Assembly: GCF_017876315.1 (NCBI RefSeq)
Contig: NZ_JAGINU010000002.1
Coordinates: 124,001 to 188,000 of the forward strand
Source of the DNA: Pseudonocardia parietis
GTDB lineage: Bacteria; Actinomycetota; Actinomycetes; Mycobacteriales; Pseudonocardiaceae
Reading direction: 5' to 3'
DNA: 64,000 nt
The notes under the pieces were generated by a model that did no database searches, was not told where the DNA came from, and saw nothing but the letters and a program-made list of their open reading frames with translations. Made by a program: the position numbers and the translations under genes. This document shows positions 8,198 through 16,048 of the stretch, one piece after another (within the stretch, counting starts at the first letter, position 1; the number at the start of each line of letters is the position of its first letter).

Positions 8198-8851
8198 TGG
8201 CCGACCGCCGGAGCGTGCGGCAACGAGCGCAAGGCGAACGGTGCGCCGGCCAACGGCGCGTCAAGATCGGTCATGCCCCCGAGCCTGACCTCACCCAGCA
8301 CCGGTGGGCAATGGAACGGGCCAGCTCGTGGGTGACCCAGATGTGCGGGCGCCGGCTGGCCACCTACAGGGCCGCTGCGCCGAATGAGCCGCCGGGGCGG
8401 CACGGGACCAGCACGAGCGGGGTCAAGTGGCGTGCCCGCTTCCCGCCATCACGGTCATGGATGAACCGGTGGGAACGCGACCTGCACGAGTCACCACCCG
8501 ATACAGACCGGTAGCGAGTAGCTCCAGTGACGCCCACGGCGATGGGAGTACGCCATGACGACATCCGTAGAGGGAACGAGCATCGAGGCCACCGTGCCCT
8601 ACGAGGGCGCAGCACAGCGGTCGCATGAACGGTGCGCGAGCCCGCGCCTCGAGCTCCGCTACGGTGAGATGGAGCCGACGCGGCCGAACACGGGCGCTCC
8701 AGGTGACCCGGGCTGCCGGCCGGTCGGCGGGGTCGGTGGCTGTTTGCCGACGCCCTCGGTGCATCCGAGGGTGGACCCTGCGGGGTTCGGCCACCGACCC
8801 CCTCCTCGTGCCGCCGCAGCCCCCGACCCACCGCCACGTCCGGAGACGCCC
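8198..8851. other. Gene-poor stretch with nested hairpins
   Basis: I find no convincing gene here. At 8729-8740 and 8790-8801 a perfect 12-bp inverted repeat (GGGGTCGGTGGC) encloses a second hairpin (CCCTCGG at 8753-8759 with 8765-8771). This nested structure ends 51 bases before the GTG of the HTH-module gene, so it could be a terminator-attenuator or a binding site. The rest is featureless to me. Confidence 0.5.
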
Positions 8852-9364
8852 GTGCCGACCGCCAAGCGCATCGACGTCGACGGCCGCGCATACATCAACC
8901 GCGCCGAGATCGCCGACCGCACCGGCATCAGCACCAAGACTCAGCGCAACCTCTACATCGAGCGCGCCACCAACGGCCACCCCGAAGCGCACCAGCAGGG
9001 CCGCGAAGCGTTCTTCGACGACCAGCTCGTCACCGAGTGGTACACGGCGTGGGCCGCACACAAGCAGGCAAAACGGCGACCGCCACAGGACGACGCCGGT
9101 GATCCGACCGAGCTGCTCGATATCCCCGCCGCGACCCGGTTTCTCGGCTACTCCAGCCAGTCCACGATCCGTGGGTACCTGTCTCGCAACGACGGCTACT
9201 TCCCCGACGCCGACGAGCACGAGGACCTACCGTCCGGGCGGATCCGGCGGCGCTGGAAGCGCAGCACGCTGCGCGAGTTCGCGGCGCGGGCCGCTCGCCC
9301 TGGCGATGCGGTGACGGGCCGAACTCGCCGCCCGCGAGGCGCAGACAAGCCCTCGGACTCGTAA
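8852..9364 (+). CDS. Protein of two HTH_17/MerR-like modules with an N-G-H-P motif
   Basis: A 170-residue protein from GTG 8852, where codon use and similarity to a second gene in this window (17293-18036) begin. The first module has 'DGRAYINRAEIADRTGIS' followed by 'RATNGHPEAHQQGREAFFDD'. The second has 'LLDIPAATRFLGYSSQSTIR' and 'LSRNDGYFPDADE'. Both look like short winged helix-turn-helix units of the excisionase/MerR type that read DNA. The end is basic (RTRRPRGADK). It could be a replication or excision accessory factor or a repressor; no target can be shown. Confidence 0.65.
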   Translation: MPTAKRIDVDGRAYINRAEIADRTGISTKTQRNLYIERATNGHPEAHQQGREAFFDDQLVTEWYTAWAAHKQAKRRPPQDDAGDPTELLDIPAATRFLGYSSQSTIRGYLSRNDGYFPDADEHEDLPSGRIRRRWKRSTLREFAARAARPGDAVTGRTRRPRGADKPSDS

Positions 9365-9372
9365 CGCATCGG

Positions 9373-10569
9373 TGTCCCGTGTCAACGAACTTGAGCCACC
9401 GATCCAGCGCTGACCTGCGATGGCTCAGAATCGATGGCAACTCCTTTCGGGAGTCCGGGCCCCGCTTGCCTTCGTAGCCGAGCCACGACGCCGTGCGGCA
9501 TGGCTGGCTGCTCTAGCTGGCGAGCCGGATGGTTGCGGCGACCAGGTGAGCGGCGATATCGCCGTGGTCGACTCCGTGGGCGGCGTCGTCGACGAGCACA
9601 AGTCGGCTTCCCGGCCAAGCCTGCGCAAGGTCATAGGCGATGTCGGGTGGGCCGGAGATGTCGCGCTGGCCGTGGACGAACACAGCGGGGATGTGGCCGA
9701 ACCCGTGGGCGGCGGCGAGCAGCGCGCCGTCGGGAAGGAACGCGGCGTGGCGCCAGTAGTGGGTCACGAGCCGGGCGAAACATGCTCTGAAGACCGGATC
9801 CTCGTACCGCGTCGACGGCCGTGCGCTGTCGGGCTGGCCGATAGCAACGTGGTCGTCCTCCCAAGCACACCAGGCCCATGCGGCCGCGTCGCGCACCTGC
9901 AGGTCAGGGTCGGCGAGCCGGCGGGCGTAGGCGTCCACGATTCGTTCTGCCGGGCGGGGCTGAGCCGCAGCGCGAAACCGCTCCCACGCCTCGGGGATCA
10001 GCCGGCGCATGGCATGGGTGACCCAGTCGACCTCGCGGCGGCTGGTCGTGGTGACGCTGAACAACACGACCTCCGAGACCCGCTCGGGGTGGGCACGAGT
10101 GTAGGCCTGAGCGAGGGTCGCGCCCCACGAGCCGCCGAAGACCAACCATCGGTCGATCTTGAGGTGTTCTCGGAGCCGCTCGATGTCGGCAACCAGATGG
10201 CCGGTGGTGTTGACCGACAAGTCCACTGTCGGATCGGCGGCATTCGGAGTACTGCGTCCGCAGCCGCGTTGGTCGAAGAGCACGGCCCGGTAGGTGGTCG
10301 GGTCGAAGAACCGCCGCCAGACCGGTGTCGCTCCTGAGCCCGGTCCGCCGTGGAGCACGACCGCCGGCTTGCCAGCGGGGTTCCCGCAGGCCTCCCAGTA
10401 GAGACGCTGCCCGTCACCCACGTCGAGCGTGCCGACCTCGTAGGGCTCGATCTCGTCGAACAGGGAGGCCACCGATCAAGGCTCCCACCCTCCGGCTCGA
10501 GTTCGATGGCAAGAACCCGCCGCTGGCTCAGTCATGGTGGCAATAGATCAGGTTCGTTGGCACAGGACA
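9373..10569. mobile_element. Putative transposon-like unit carrying only a peptidase gene
   Basis: Two 22-bp terminal inverted repeats (9373-9394 and 10548-10569) match at 19 of 22 positions. Both begin TGTCC and share GTGnCAACGAAC. They are flanked by the direct repeat ATCGG (9368-9372 and 10570-10574), as a 5-bp target duplication would be. The 1,197-bp interior encodes proline iminopeptidase and no transposase. TG...CA ends with a short duplication resemble IS481/IS3-type elements, but the family is not assigned. It would need a transposase in trans. Confidence 0.7.
9513..10472 (-). CDS. pip: Proline iminopeptidase (alpha/beta-hydrolase)
   Basis: A 319-residue enzyme that removes N-terminal proline from peptides (family S33). 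'HGGPGSGATP' near residue 41 forms the oxyanion hole. 'DQRGCGRSTP' near residue 67 is the family signature. 'GGSWGATLA' near residue 113 holds the nucleophile Ser, and a late His in 'DDAAHGVDH' is the likely catalytic base. The length is normal for prolyl aminopeptidases. It starts at GTG 10472, after GGGAG. Such enzymes are cytoplasmic and metabolic, not element functions, so its position inside terminal repeats marks it as cargo. Confidence 0.92.
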   Translation of the reverse strand: MASLFDEIEPYEVGTLDVGDGQRLYWEACGNPAGKPAVVLHGGPGSGATPVWRRFFDPTTYRAVLFDQRGCGRSTPNAADPTVDLSVNTTGHLVADIERLREHLKIDRWLVFGGSWGATLAQAYTRAHPERVSEVVLFSVTTTSRREVDWVTHAMRRLIPEAWERFRAAAQPRPAERIVDAYARRLADPDLQVRDAAAWAWCAWEDDHVAIGQPDSARPSTRYEDPVFRACFARLVTHYWRHAAFLPDGALLAAAHGFGHIPAVFVHGQRDISGPPDIAYDLAQAWPGSRLVLVDDAAHGVDHGDIAAHLVAATIRLAS

Positions 10570-10629
10570 ATCGGCCCTCTCACCAGGGCAAACCACTTCC
10601 CATAGGCATTGCTAACAACTATGAAAGGC

Positions 10630-10640
10630 TGTAAACTAGG
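10630..10640 (+). promoter_or_regulatory. Promoter-like motif upstream of the methyltransferase
   Basis: TGTAAACTAGG resembles an extended -10 (TAAACT) and is related to three stronger copies at 13333, 14654 and 15738. It lies 72 bases before ATG 10712. This is the weakest member of the set. Confidence 0.4.
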
Positions 10641-10711
10641 ACACGTTGGGAGGGACGGCAAACCCGCCCGACACCGCAGCAGCCGAACCACCTGGAGATG
10701 GGGAGTCACCC

Positions 10712-12538
10712 ATGCACTTGATCAACCGTGCCCGCGCGTCGGACATGTTCAGCTGGACTGACCTGTTCTGCGGCGCGGGGGGTTCCTCGTCCGGCATCGA
10801 GAGCGTGCCGGGCAACACCGTCCGGATGGCTTGCAATCACTGGGCCCTGGCCATCGAGACGCACAACCACAACATGCCCCACGTTGACCACGACGTCGCC
10901 GACATCGCCGAGATCGACCCCGCGCGATACCCGGCCACCGACGGGCTGTGGGCGTCGCCGTCGTGCACGTTCTGGTCGCAGGCACGCGGCGAACGCCAGG
11001 ACTTCGCCGACCAGGGGACCGAGCCGACCCTGTTCGATCTCGCAACCACCGAGGACGTTGAGGACGAGCCCCCGCTGGCCGACGAGGCACGCGAACGGTC
11101 TCGCGCGCTGATGCACGACGTCCCCCGCTTCGCCGAGCACCACCGCTACAAGGCCGTGGTCGTGGAGAACGTGCTGCCGCTGCTGAAGTGGGCGTACTTC
11201 CCGAAGTGGATCGCACGGATGAGGGCACAGGGCTACCGCCATGAGGTGCTCAGTCTCAACAGCGCGTTCGCCCACCAGCTCGGTGCGCCGGCCCCGCAGC
11301 TGCGCGACCGGGTCTACGTGGTCTTCTGGCAGGAGCGCTACCGGCGCCCGGACTTCGAGCGCTGGACGCGCCCGCGCGCCTGGTGCGCGACCTGTGGTGA
11401 GGTCGTGACCGCGATGCGGGCGCCGAAGAACCCGAGCAAGCCGCACGGCGCCTACGGCCAGCAGTACGTGTTCCGCTGCCCGCGCGTCTCCTGCCGAAAC
11501 GACGTCGTCCAGCCCTACGTTCTCCCGGCCGCCGCCGCGATCGACCTGTCCAACCCCGGCCAGCGCATCGGGGACCGGGCGCGCCCGCTCAAGCCGAAGA
11601 CCTACGCGCGCATCGAGGCAGGTCTGCGCCGCTACGCCGGGCGCGGGATCGTGCTGGAGGCCGCGGGTAACACCTTCGAGCGCCGCCCCGGAGTGCGGAC
11701 CTGGCCGGTCGAGGACCCGCTGCGCACCATGCACACCACCCCGTCCAAGGCGATCGCACACGCCCCGCTGATGCGCGCCCACGGTGCCGCTGGGCTTCAG
11801 CAGATCGCCGAGCGCCAGGCCGCTACCGCGCTGGACAGCCTGGTCGTTCCGGTCGAGGGGCGCGAGGGCAAGGTCGCGCAGCCGACCAGCCGGCCGATGC
11901 GCGTGCAGACCGCACGCAACGAGAACGGGCTCCTGATCCCGTGCGGCGGCACCTGGAACGACGACGCGCGATCCACCGCCGAGCCGATGCGCACCCGCAC
12001 CACCCGCGACACCGAAGCGGTGGTGGTTGTCCCGCTGCGCAACAACAACCGGGCCAAGACCGTGCACGACCCGCTCGACACGTTCGCCGCGAGCGGCAAC
12101 CACCATGGCCTGGCCATGCTCATGCGCAACAACACCGGCGGCGCCGAGATGTGCACCCCAGTCGACGAACCCGCGCGCACTCTCACCACCGCCGGACACC
12201 AGTCGCTGGTGTCCTGGGACCCCGACGTTCTCTACGCCTACGACACCGGCTCACTGCGCGGCGTGAACCGACCGATGCCCACACAGACCGCCGTCGACGG
12301 CGACGCGGTGATGCAGATCGACATCCGGGTCGAGGACTGCCGGTTCCGGATGCTCGTCGCCGACGAGGTCAAGCTCGGGATGGCCTTCGCGCCCGGGTAC
12401 GTCCTGCTCGGCACCAGCTCGCGCGACAAGGTGAAGATGTGCGGTAACGCGGTCACCCCACCGGTCTCCCGCGACATCATCGCCTGCGTCGTCGAGGCCG
12501 TAACCGGTACCAGCATCACGGAACCAGCGCCCCAGTAA
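10712..12538 (+). CDS. DNA (cytosine-5) methyltransferase, orphan phage/plasmid type
   Basis: A 608-residue C5 methyltransferase. SAM-binding motif I is DLFCGAGGSSSG starting at residue 17. Motif IV is 'SPSCTFWSQ' with catalytic Cys85; it reads P-S-C rather than the usual P-C or P-P-C-Q. The E-N-V motif is at 152-154. A cysteine-rich insert (CATCGE ... CPRVSC, about residues 230-270) may bind zinc. The variable half contains several copies of a 'P-x-R-T-x-T-T' unit, a repeat known from actinophage-type enzymes and likely to contact DNA. No restriction enzyme is nearby, so protection from host restriction or epigenetic control is likely. ATG 10712 has GGAGATGGGGAG upstream. Confidence 0.88.
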   Translation: MHLINRARASDMFSWTDLFCGAGGSSSGIESVPGNTVRMACNHWALAIETHNHNMPHVDHDVADIAEIDPARYPATDGLWASPSCTFWSQARGERQDFADQGTEPTLFDLATTEDVEDEPPLADEARERSRALMHDVPRFAEHHRYKAVVVENVLPLLKWAYFPKWIARMRAQGYRHEVLSLNSAFAHQLGAPAPQLRDRVYVVFWQERYRRPDFERWTRPRAWCATCGEVVTAMRAPKNPSKPHGAYGQQYVFRCPRVSCRNDVVQPYVLPAAAAIDLSNPGQRIGDRARPLKPKTYARIEAGLRRYAGRGIVLEAAGNTFERRPGVRTWPVEDPLRTMHTTPSKAIAHAPLMRAHGAAGLQQIAERQAATALDSLVVPVEGREGKVAQPTSRPMRVQTARNENGLLIPCGGTWNDDARSTAEPMRTRTTRDTEAVVVVPLRNNNRAKTVHDPLDTFAASGNHHGLAMLMRNNTGGAEMCTPVDEPARTLTTAGHQSLVSWDPDVLYAYDTGSLRGVNRPMPTQTAVDGDAVMQIDIRVEDCRFRMLVADEVKLGMAFAPGYVLLGTSSRDKVKMCGNAVTPPVSRDIIACVVEAVTGTSITEPAPQ

Positions 12539-12563
12539 GCAGGCCAGGCGCAGCCGTGCAGCA

Positions 12564-12599
12564 CTCGACTTCGCCCGCCCGCAGACGGGCGAGGTCGAG
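12564..12599 (+). terminator. Hairpin terminator after the methyltransferase
   Basis: CTCGACTTCGCCCG (12564-12577) pairs with 12586-12599 with one wobble and an 8-base loop, 25 bases after the stop codon. Confidence 0.75.
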
Positions 12600-13320
12600 G
12601 TGGCCAGGCACGCCGAGAGTCCAGGTGATGGCCGGTGGCCCGCCCCGCAGGGCGACGCCCGAAGGCGCCCGGCATGAGACCACCGGCCATCCGCGGCGCG
12701 GCCCGCGAACCGAAGGCCCGAAGGCGCCGGAGCACCGCGACGCCCGCCAAGCCTAGAACGCCGGCCGGGCCGTCCGCCGCAGCCCTCGACGGATGCGTCA
12801 GGCTTCGCCCGTGGGCACGATCGCTCCAGCGACGGAGGATCTCCTCTGGCGGCAGTGCCGGGTGGGCGGGGGCTTCGGCCGGCGCCGAGACCGCGACGCG
12901 CTGCCACTCGAGCACGCCCCCGGGCCTGCTGCGCACCGCGGCTTGGCATCGTGGTGGGCGTCGTGCCGGTGAGGTCCCGGGTGAGGGTCTCTCCTTGCGT
13001 CGGCAGTGGACGGTGCCCGAGAACCTGTTCCGCCGCCAGGCCCTCCGCTGACGCTCCGGCCGCTACGCGGTCGCCTACGGCGAGCCTGGCAGCTCCACAG
13101 AACCTCGGGCAGGGCGCCGTCCTGCCGACGCAAGGAGAGACCCCCACCCTCAGCTCGGGGGCCGGCCTGCCCGACGCCCTGGTTGTTGTTCGGCCCTACC
13201 GGGCCGCCCCCTCCCCGGGGAGGGCCAGGGCGCTGCCCTGGACCCGGCCTCGCTGCGGAGAGTCCCCAAGGCAAACCCGCAGGTCAAACCCCAAATCAAC
13301 CCCACAAACCCTTGTCGCCG
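12600..13320. other. Gene-free, hairpin-rich region; candidate origin
   Basis: About 720 bases without a supportable gene but dense in inverted repeats. A perfect 12-bp pair GATGGCCGGTGG lies at 12627-12638/12680-12691. A 28-bp arm pair lies at 12979-13006/13122-13149 (see separate entry). Smaller dyads are at 13191-13206, 13209-13224 (a 16-bp perfect palindrome) and 13225-13241. Nearby genes are small plasmid-type genes and a primase-polymerase. This fits a replication or transfer origin, though repeated terminators would look similar. Confidence 0.45.
12979..13149. repeat. 28-bp inverted repeat flanking a 115-bp spacer
   Basis: Arm 12979-13006 (GGGTGAGGGTCTCTCC...) and arm 13122-13149 are reverse complements at 27 of 28 positions. 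Weaker complementarity continues inward (CGGTGCCCGAG against CTCGGGCAGGGCGCCG), so the whole segment can fold as one long hairpin or cruciform. Confidence 0.75.
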
Positions 13321-13332
13321 CCCTTCGGGCGA

Positions 13333-13350
13333 TGTAAACTCTAAAGTATC
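13333..13350 (+). promoter_or_regulatory. Promoter/operator motif (shared set)
   Basis: TGTAAACTCTAAAGTATC: a -10 TAAACT with TTGTCG (13310-13315) 17 bases upstream as -35. It lies 28 bases before ATG 13379 and matches copies at 14654 and 15738. Confidence 0.6.
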
Positions 13351-13378
13351 AGAGAGCGAAAGAGAGAAGGGGATCACC

Positions 13379-13597
13379 ATGGCGAACGCGATGCGCAAGG
13401 CGCAGGTCAAGCAGGCCGAGCGGAACTTTGCCGCAGCGTGGATGCGCGCCGAGGAGAGCGCCGACCGCGAGTCCCCCGCCTACCTCCTGACCGAGGTGCG
13501 CCGCACCGCGCGGCGACTGGTCGAGCTGGCCGGTGAGGTCGAGGGAGATGTCGACGGGCTCGACCCGGCGCAGGTGCGCGCCGAGTTCCGCGCCTAG
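13379..13597 (+). CDS. Small hypothetical protein, 72 residues, possibly amber-truncated
   Basis: A helical, basic-to-acidic small protein starting at ATG 13379 after AGAAGGGG. It ends at TAG 13595-13597. The same frame stays open and coding-like after the TAG for 33 more codons, reading 'VDVAALAAEGRRITLQLARLEA', to TGA 13697-13699. That second stop is 25 bases before the next start, the normal spacing in this operon. So the gene may once have encoded 106 residues and now carries a nonsense mutation, or it is read through. The family is not recognised. Confidence 0.6.
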   Translation: MANAMRKAQVKQAERNFAAAWMRAEESADRESPAYLLTEVRRTARRLVELAGEVEGDVDGLDPAQVRAEFRA

Positions 13598-13724
13598 GAA
13601 GACAGCCTCGGTCGCCCCACTCCGCGCGGGGTCGATGTGGCAGCCCTGGCCGCCGAGGGACGCCGCATCACCCTGCAGCTGGCCCGACTGGAGGCCTGAC
13701 TCCACGAGAACCAAGGAGCACGCA

Positions 13725-14057
13725 ATGGACGCTCTAGCCCGCATCGAGCCGTTTCCCACCACCTCGGTCCTGCTCGCGGCGCTGCTGCGCCTCATCCGAG
13801 GGATCGGCGGCCGCGACGGACACGGCGTCGTCGCCGGAATGTTCATGCACGCCGAGGAGCTGCGTCGAACCTTCCGCGCCATCCGCCCGCACCTGGAGAC
13901 CGGTGACCGCGTGCGCGCCGAGCTCGCCGCGGCCGAGGCCCTGACCCCCGGCTACCGCACCTTCAGTACCGCCGGAGCGCGCACGACCGCACGCGAGGAG
14001 GGGCGCCGATTCGTCGCGGTCGTCCTGGACGCCGTCACCGACCTCAGTAACCGCTGA
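13725..14057 (+). CDS. Hypothetical protein, 110 residues
   Basis: ATG 13725 follows AAGGAG. The protein has 'LLAALLRLIRGIGGRDGHGV' near the N-terminus, then a helical region with 'MHAEELRRTFRAIRPHLETG'. The family is not recognised. It sits second in a run of small genes driven from the promoter at 13333, with 24 bases to the next start. Confidence 0.6.
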   Translation: MDALARIEPFPTTSVLLAALLRLIRGIGGRDGHGVVAGMFMHAEELRRTFRAIRPHLETGDRVRAELAAAEALTPGYRTFSTAGARTTAREEGRRFVAVVLDAVTDLSNR

Positions 14058-14081
14058 ACACCCACCTCGAAGGGAACCACG

Positions 14082-14567
14082 ATGAACCAGCAGACCGCCC
14101 GCAACCAGGCCGCGCTTGCGCACTTGGCGTGGGTCTTCGGCGACGGCTGGACCGCCGGTGACACCGGTCCGGCGATGTCGTGCATGGAAGCTGACGCGAT
14201 CGCATCGGCACTCGCCCGAGGCGGGCACGTCGACGAGGCAGAGGTGTGGCTGCGCGGGCACGCCGCCGCCGACAACGAAGAGGAGGACACGCACTGGGGG
14301 ATACCTCGGGAGGCGCTGCGCGACTACGCGCTGATGCTGGGCGCGAAGGCGTCGATCGTGGATGTCCTTCGCCGGGCGCTGGGGACCATGCCCGCGACCC
14401 AGGAGCGCGAGCTGCGCGAGACCTTCCCCAAGACCACGGCCAAGCTCGACGGGATCACCGCCGGGCTGATTGATCCGAGCGCCCTGGTGGGCGTGCTGGA
14501 AGGGGCGAGTCCGCCGGTCCGCTCCTGGAGCGAGGCCGAGGGCGTGCTGAACGCAGTGCTCTCGTGA
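14082..14567 (+). CDS. Hypothetical protein, 161 residues
   Basis: ATG 14082 follows GAAGGGAACC. A soluble helical protein with 'WVFGDGWTAGDTGPAMSCME' near residue 17 and 'ADAIASALARGGHVDEAEVW' after it. It resembles small proteins common on actinobacterial plasmids but has no family I can name. Same operon as the two preceding genes. Confidence 0.6.
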   Translation: MNQQTARNQAALAHLAWVFGDGWTAGDTGPAMSCMEADAIASALARGGHVDEAEVWLRGHAAADNEEEDTHWGIPREALRDYALMLGAKASIVDVLRRALGTMPATQERELRETFPKTTAKLDGITAGLIDPSALVGVLEGASPPVRSWSEAEGVLNAVLS

Positions 14568-14653
14568 GCGCCCACCCTGGCTCACACTCGCAGGTCAAGC
14601 CCGCAATCGGTACAGGATTCGGCAGCGAGGAGTAGTTCGCGGCACTGCGAAGA

Positions 14654-14670
14654 TGTAGAATCTAAACTAC
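14654..14670 (+). promoter_or_regulatory. Promoter/operator motif (shared set)
   Basis: TGTAGAATCTAAACTAC: -10 TAGAAT, 26 bases before ATG 14696. The ends GTAG...CTAC also form a dyad, so a repressor could bind here. Confidence 0.6.
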
Positions 14671-14695
14671 CAGCAACAGAAATGTGGAGGCGGGA

Positions 14696-15268
14696 ATGAG
14701 TGAGATGCAGGCGGCCGTCGAGGAAGGTGTGAAGCTCCTGAGGTCCGCATCGGATGGGCCACTTCGTCTGCCCGCCGTGGCGGTCGCGAGTGTGGCTGTT
14801 GCGGCTGCGGGGCACGAGCTGCAGGCCGTTCGCAGGGTCCGCGACAAGGCTCGTAGCGACCAGGGCGGTCCGACCCTGCCGATGCTCAACGCGGTGTGTG
14901 AAGCCCGCGCGAGCCTGGCTCGTCGTGAGGCGACCCTTGCGCGCGCCATCGAGGTCGAGACGGCGGCGATCGAGAAGTTCTGGCACATCCAGACCGCCGA
15001 GATGGGGGCGCAGGATGACGCGGAGTACGCGGAGTGGTGCGAGAACCGGCGGCGAGCGGCTGAGGCCATGACCGTTGCCCAGGCCTACGGATTCGTGGCC
15101 CAGGCCGAGCGGATCAGGGAACACACCGCGAGCTGCGGTCTGCCCGTCCAGCGCTGTGACGAGTGCTCCGAGCAGCAGAACGACAGCCTCGTCGAGTGCT
15201 TCTGGGATCGCGACGTGCCCGCCGCAGAGCTGAAGCTGGCCGGACTGCTCAGCCCCGGCGAGGTCTGA
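14696..15268 (+). CDS. Hypothetical coiled-coil protein, 190 residues
   Basis: ATG 14696 is preferred to GTG 14684 because GGAGG (14686-14690) sits just before it. The protein is mostly helical, with 'CEARASLARREATLARAIEVE' in the middle. A late Cys cluster (C-G-L-P-V-Q-R-C-D-E-C, then C of VECFW) could bind a metal. The family is not recognised. It has its own promoter motif. Confidence 0.65.
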   Translation: MSEMQAAVEEGVKLLRSASDGPLRLPAVAVASVAVAAAGHELQAVRRVRDKARSDQGGPTLPMLNAVCEARASLARREATLARAIEVETAAIEKFWHIQTAEMGAQDDAEYAEWCENRRRAAEAMTVAQAYGFVAQAERIREHTASCGLPVQRCDECSEQQNDSLVECFWDRDVPAAELKLAGLLSPGEV

Positions 15269-15359
15269 GCCGGGCAACGCCGAGCGACGATCATGCCCGT
15301 GCGCGACACGGGCCACCGCCAACACGCAGCGGCACATCAAGCGAGACAAGGGAGTGACA

Positions 15360-15719
15360 GTGGACGAGTACGACGTCAATCAGATCGACTACTTCGAGGA
15401 GCCCTGGAGCGAGGAGTTCGGCTGTCGCAACGACGTGACCTGCCCGTGCGGCAACGACACACGGTTCGGAGGCTTCTACTTCGCCGACCGCGACGGCGCC
15501 GCGCGCAGCTTCGACGCCCCGCCCGAGGGCTGGCAGAGCCACCAGACGATGGGATGCCCGGACTGTGGCCGGTTCTACCGGCAGGTCGAGCACGACGAGC
15601 GCGGCTACCCGGTCGCCGGCTTCCGACCGGTGGACCGACTCGTCGACATTGCCTACGCCGCCACTGCCACCTACGCGCGGGAGCAGGAGAAAGTGCAGGT
15701 CAACGGCGCCAAAGGGTAG
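15360..15719 (+). CDS. Zinc-ribbon protein, 119 residues
   Basis: GTG 15360 is chosen over GTG 15354 because AAGGGAG lies at correct spacing only for the second. A first cysteine pair (CPCGNDTR, about residue 29) and a second (CPDCGRFY, about residue 67) form a four-cysteine zinc ribbon. Between them is 'FGGFYFADRDGA'. The tail is helical. Proteins like this occur on actinobacterial plasmids and phages; the function is unknown. Confidence 0.65.
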   Translation: MDEYDVNQIDYFEEPWSEEFGCRNDVTCPCGNDTRFGGFYFADRDGAARSFDAPPEGWQSHQTMGCPDCGRFYRQVEHDERGYPVAGFRPVDRLVDIAYAATATYAREQEKVQVNGAKG

Positions 15720-15737
15720 CGAATCAGCGTGTAGCGC

Positions 15738-15753
15738 TGTAAAATCTAATGTG
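15738..15753 (+). promoter_or_regulatory. Promoter/operator motif (shared set)
   Basis: TGTAAAATCTAATGTG: -10 TAAAAT, 62 bases before ATG 15816. Third strong copy of the TGTAnAnTCTAA motif. Confidence 0.55.
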
Positions 15754-15815
15754 TTGGACGCGTACGGCATGCGGGTTCAACGCCACCGCGAACCGAACGA
15801 CCGAAGGAGTCAGAG

Positions 15816-15980
15816 ATGACCACGACGCCCTATCTCCCGCCCTGCGAGGGAGCCGATGACCTGTGTGGCGCCCCGGCAGGACAGCCGTGCGAGCCGGGAT
15901 GCCCGTCCGAGGCAGCCGACCCCGAGCCCCATGGTCCGGCTCTCTGCCCGCCGGATTGTTGGTGCGCGACCGAAGGGTGA
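15816..15980 (+). CDS. 54-residue cysteine-rich mini-protein
   Basis: ATG 15816 follows GAAGGAG. The product has seven cysteines spaced through its length (PPCEGADDLCG, QPCEPGCPS, then LCPPDCWC). That suggests one or two zinc-binding knuckles of the type found in small actinophage and plasmid proteins. It lies between a promoter motif and a perfect hairpin (15994-16017), so it is a compact transcription unit. Confidence 0.7.
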   Translation: MTTTPYLPPCEGADDLCGAPAGQPCEPGCPSEAADPEPHGPALCPPDCWCATEG

Positions 15981-15993
15981 CCGACCACGTTCC

Positions 15994-16017
15994 GGGGCCC
16001 GCCACGCGGCGGGCCCC
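15994..16017 (+). terminator. Perfect 10-bp hairpin
   Basis: GGGGCCCGCC pairs perfectly with GGCGGGCCCC around loop ACGC, 13 bases after the mini-protein stop and 31 bases before the primase-polymerase start. Confidence 0.7.
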
Positions 16018-16048
16018 CGGGCCGGGCCCGACAGCAGAAGGAGCGGAG

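Noticed and set aside
10646..10711. Earlier start for the methyltransferase
   Set aside because: The added residues have no family match, and GGAGATGGGGAG sits right before ATG 10712.
10706..12199. A ~500-codon open frame antisense to the methyltransferase
   Set aside because: The sense frame has clear C5-methyltransferase motifs; the antisense product has none.
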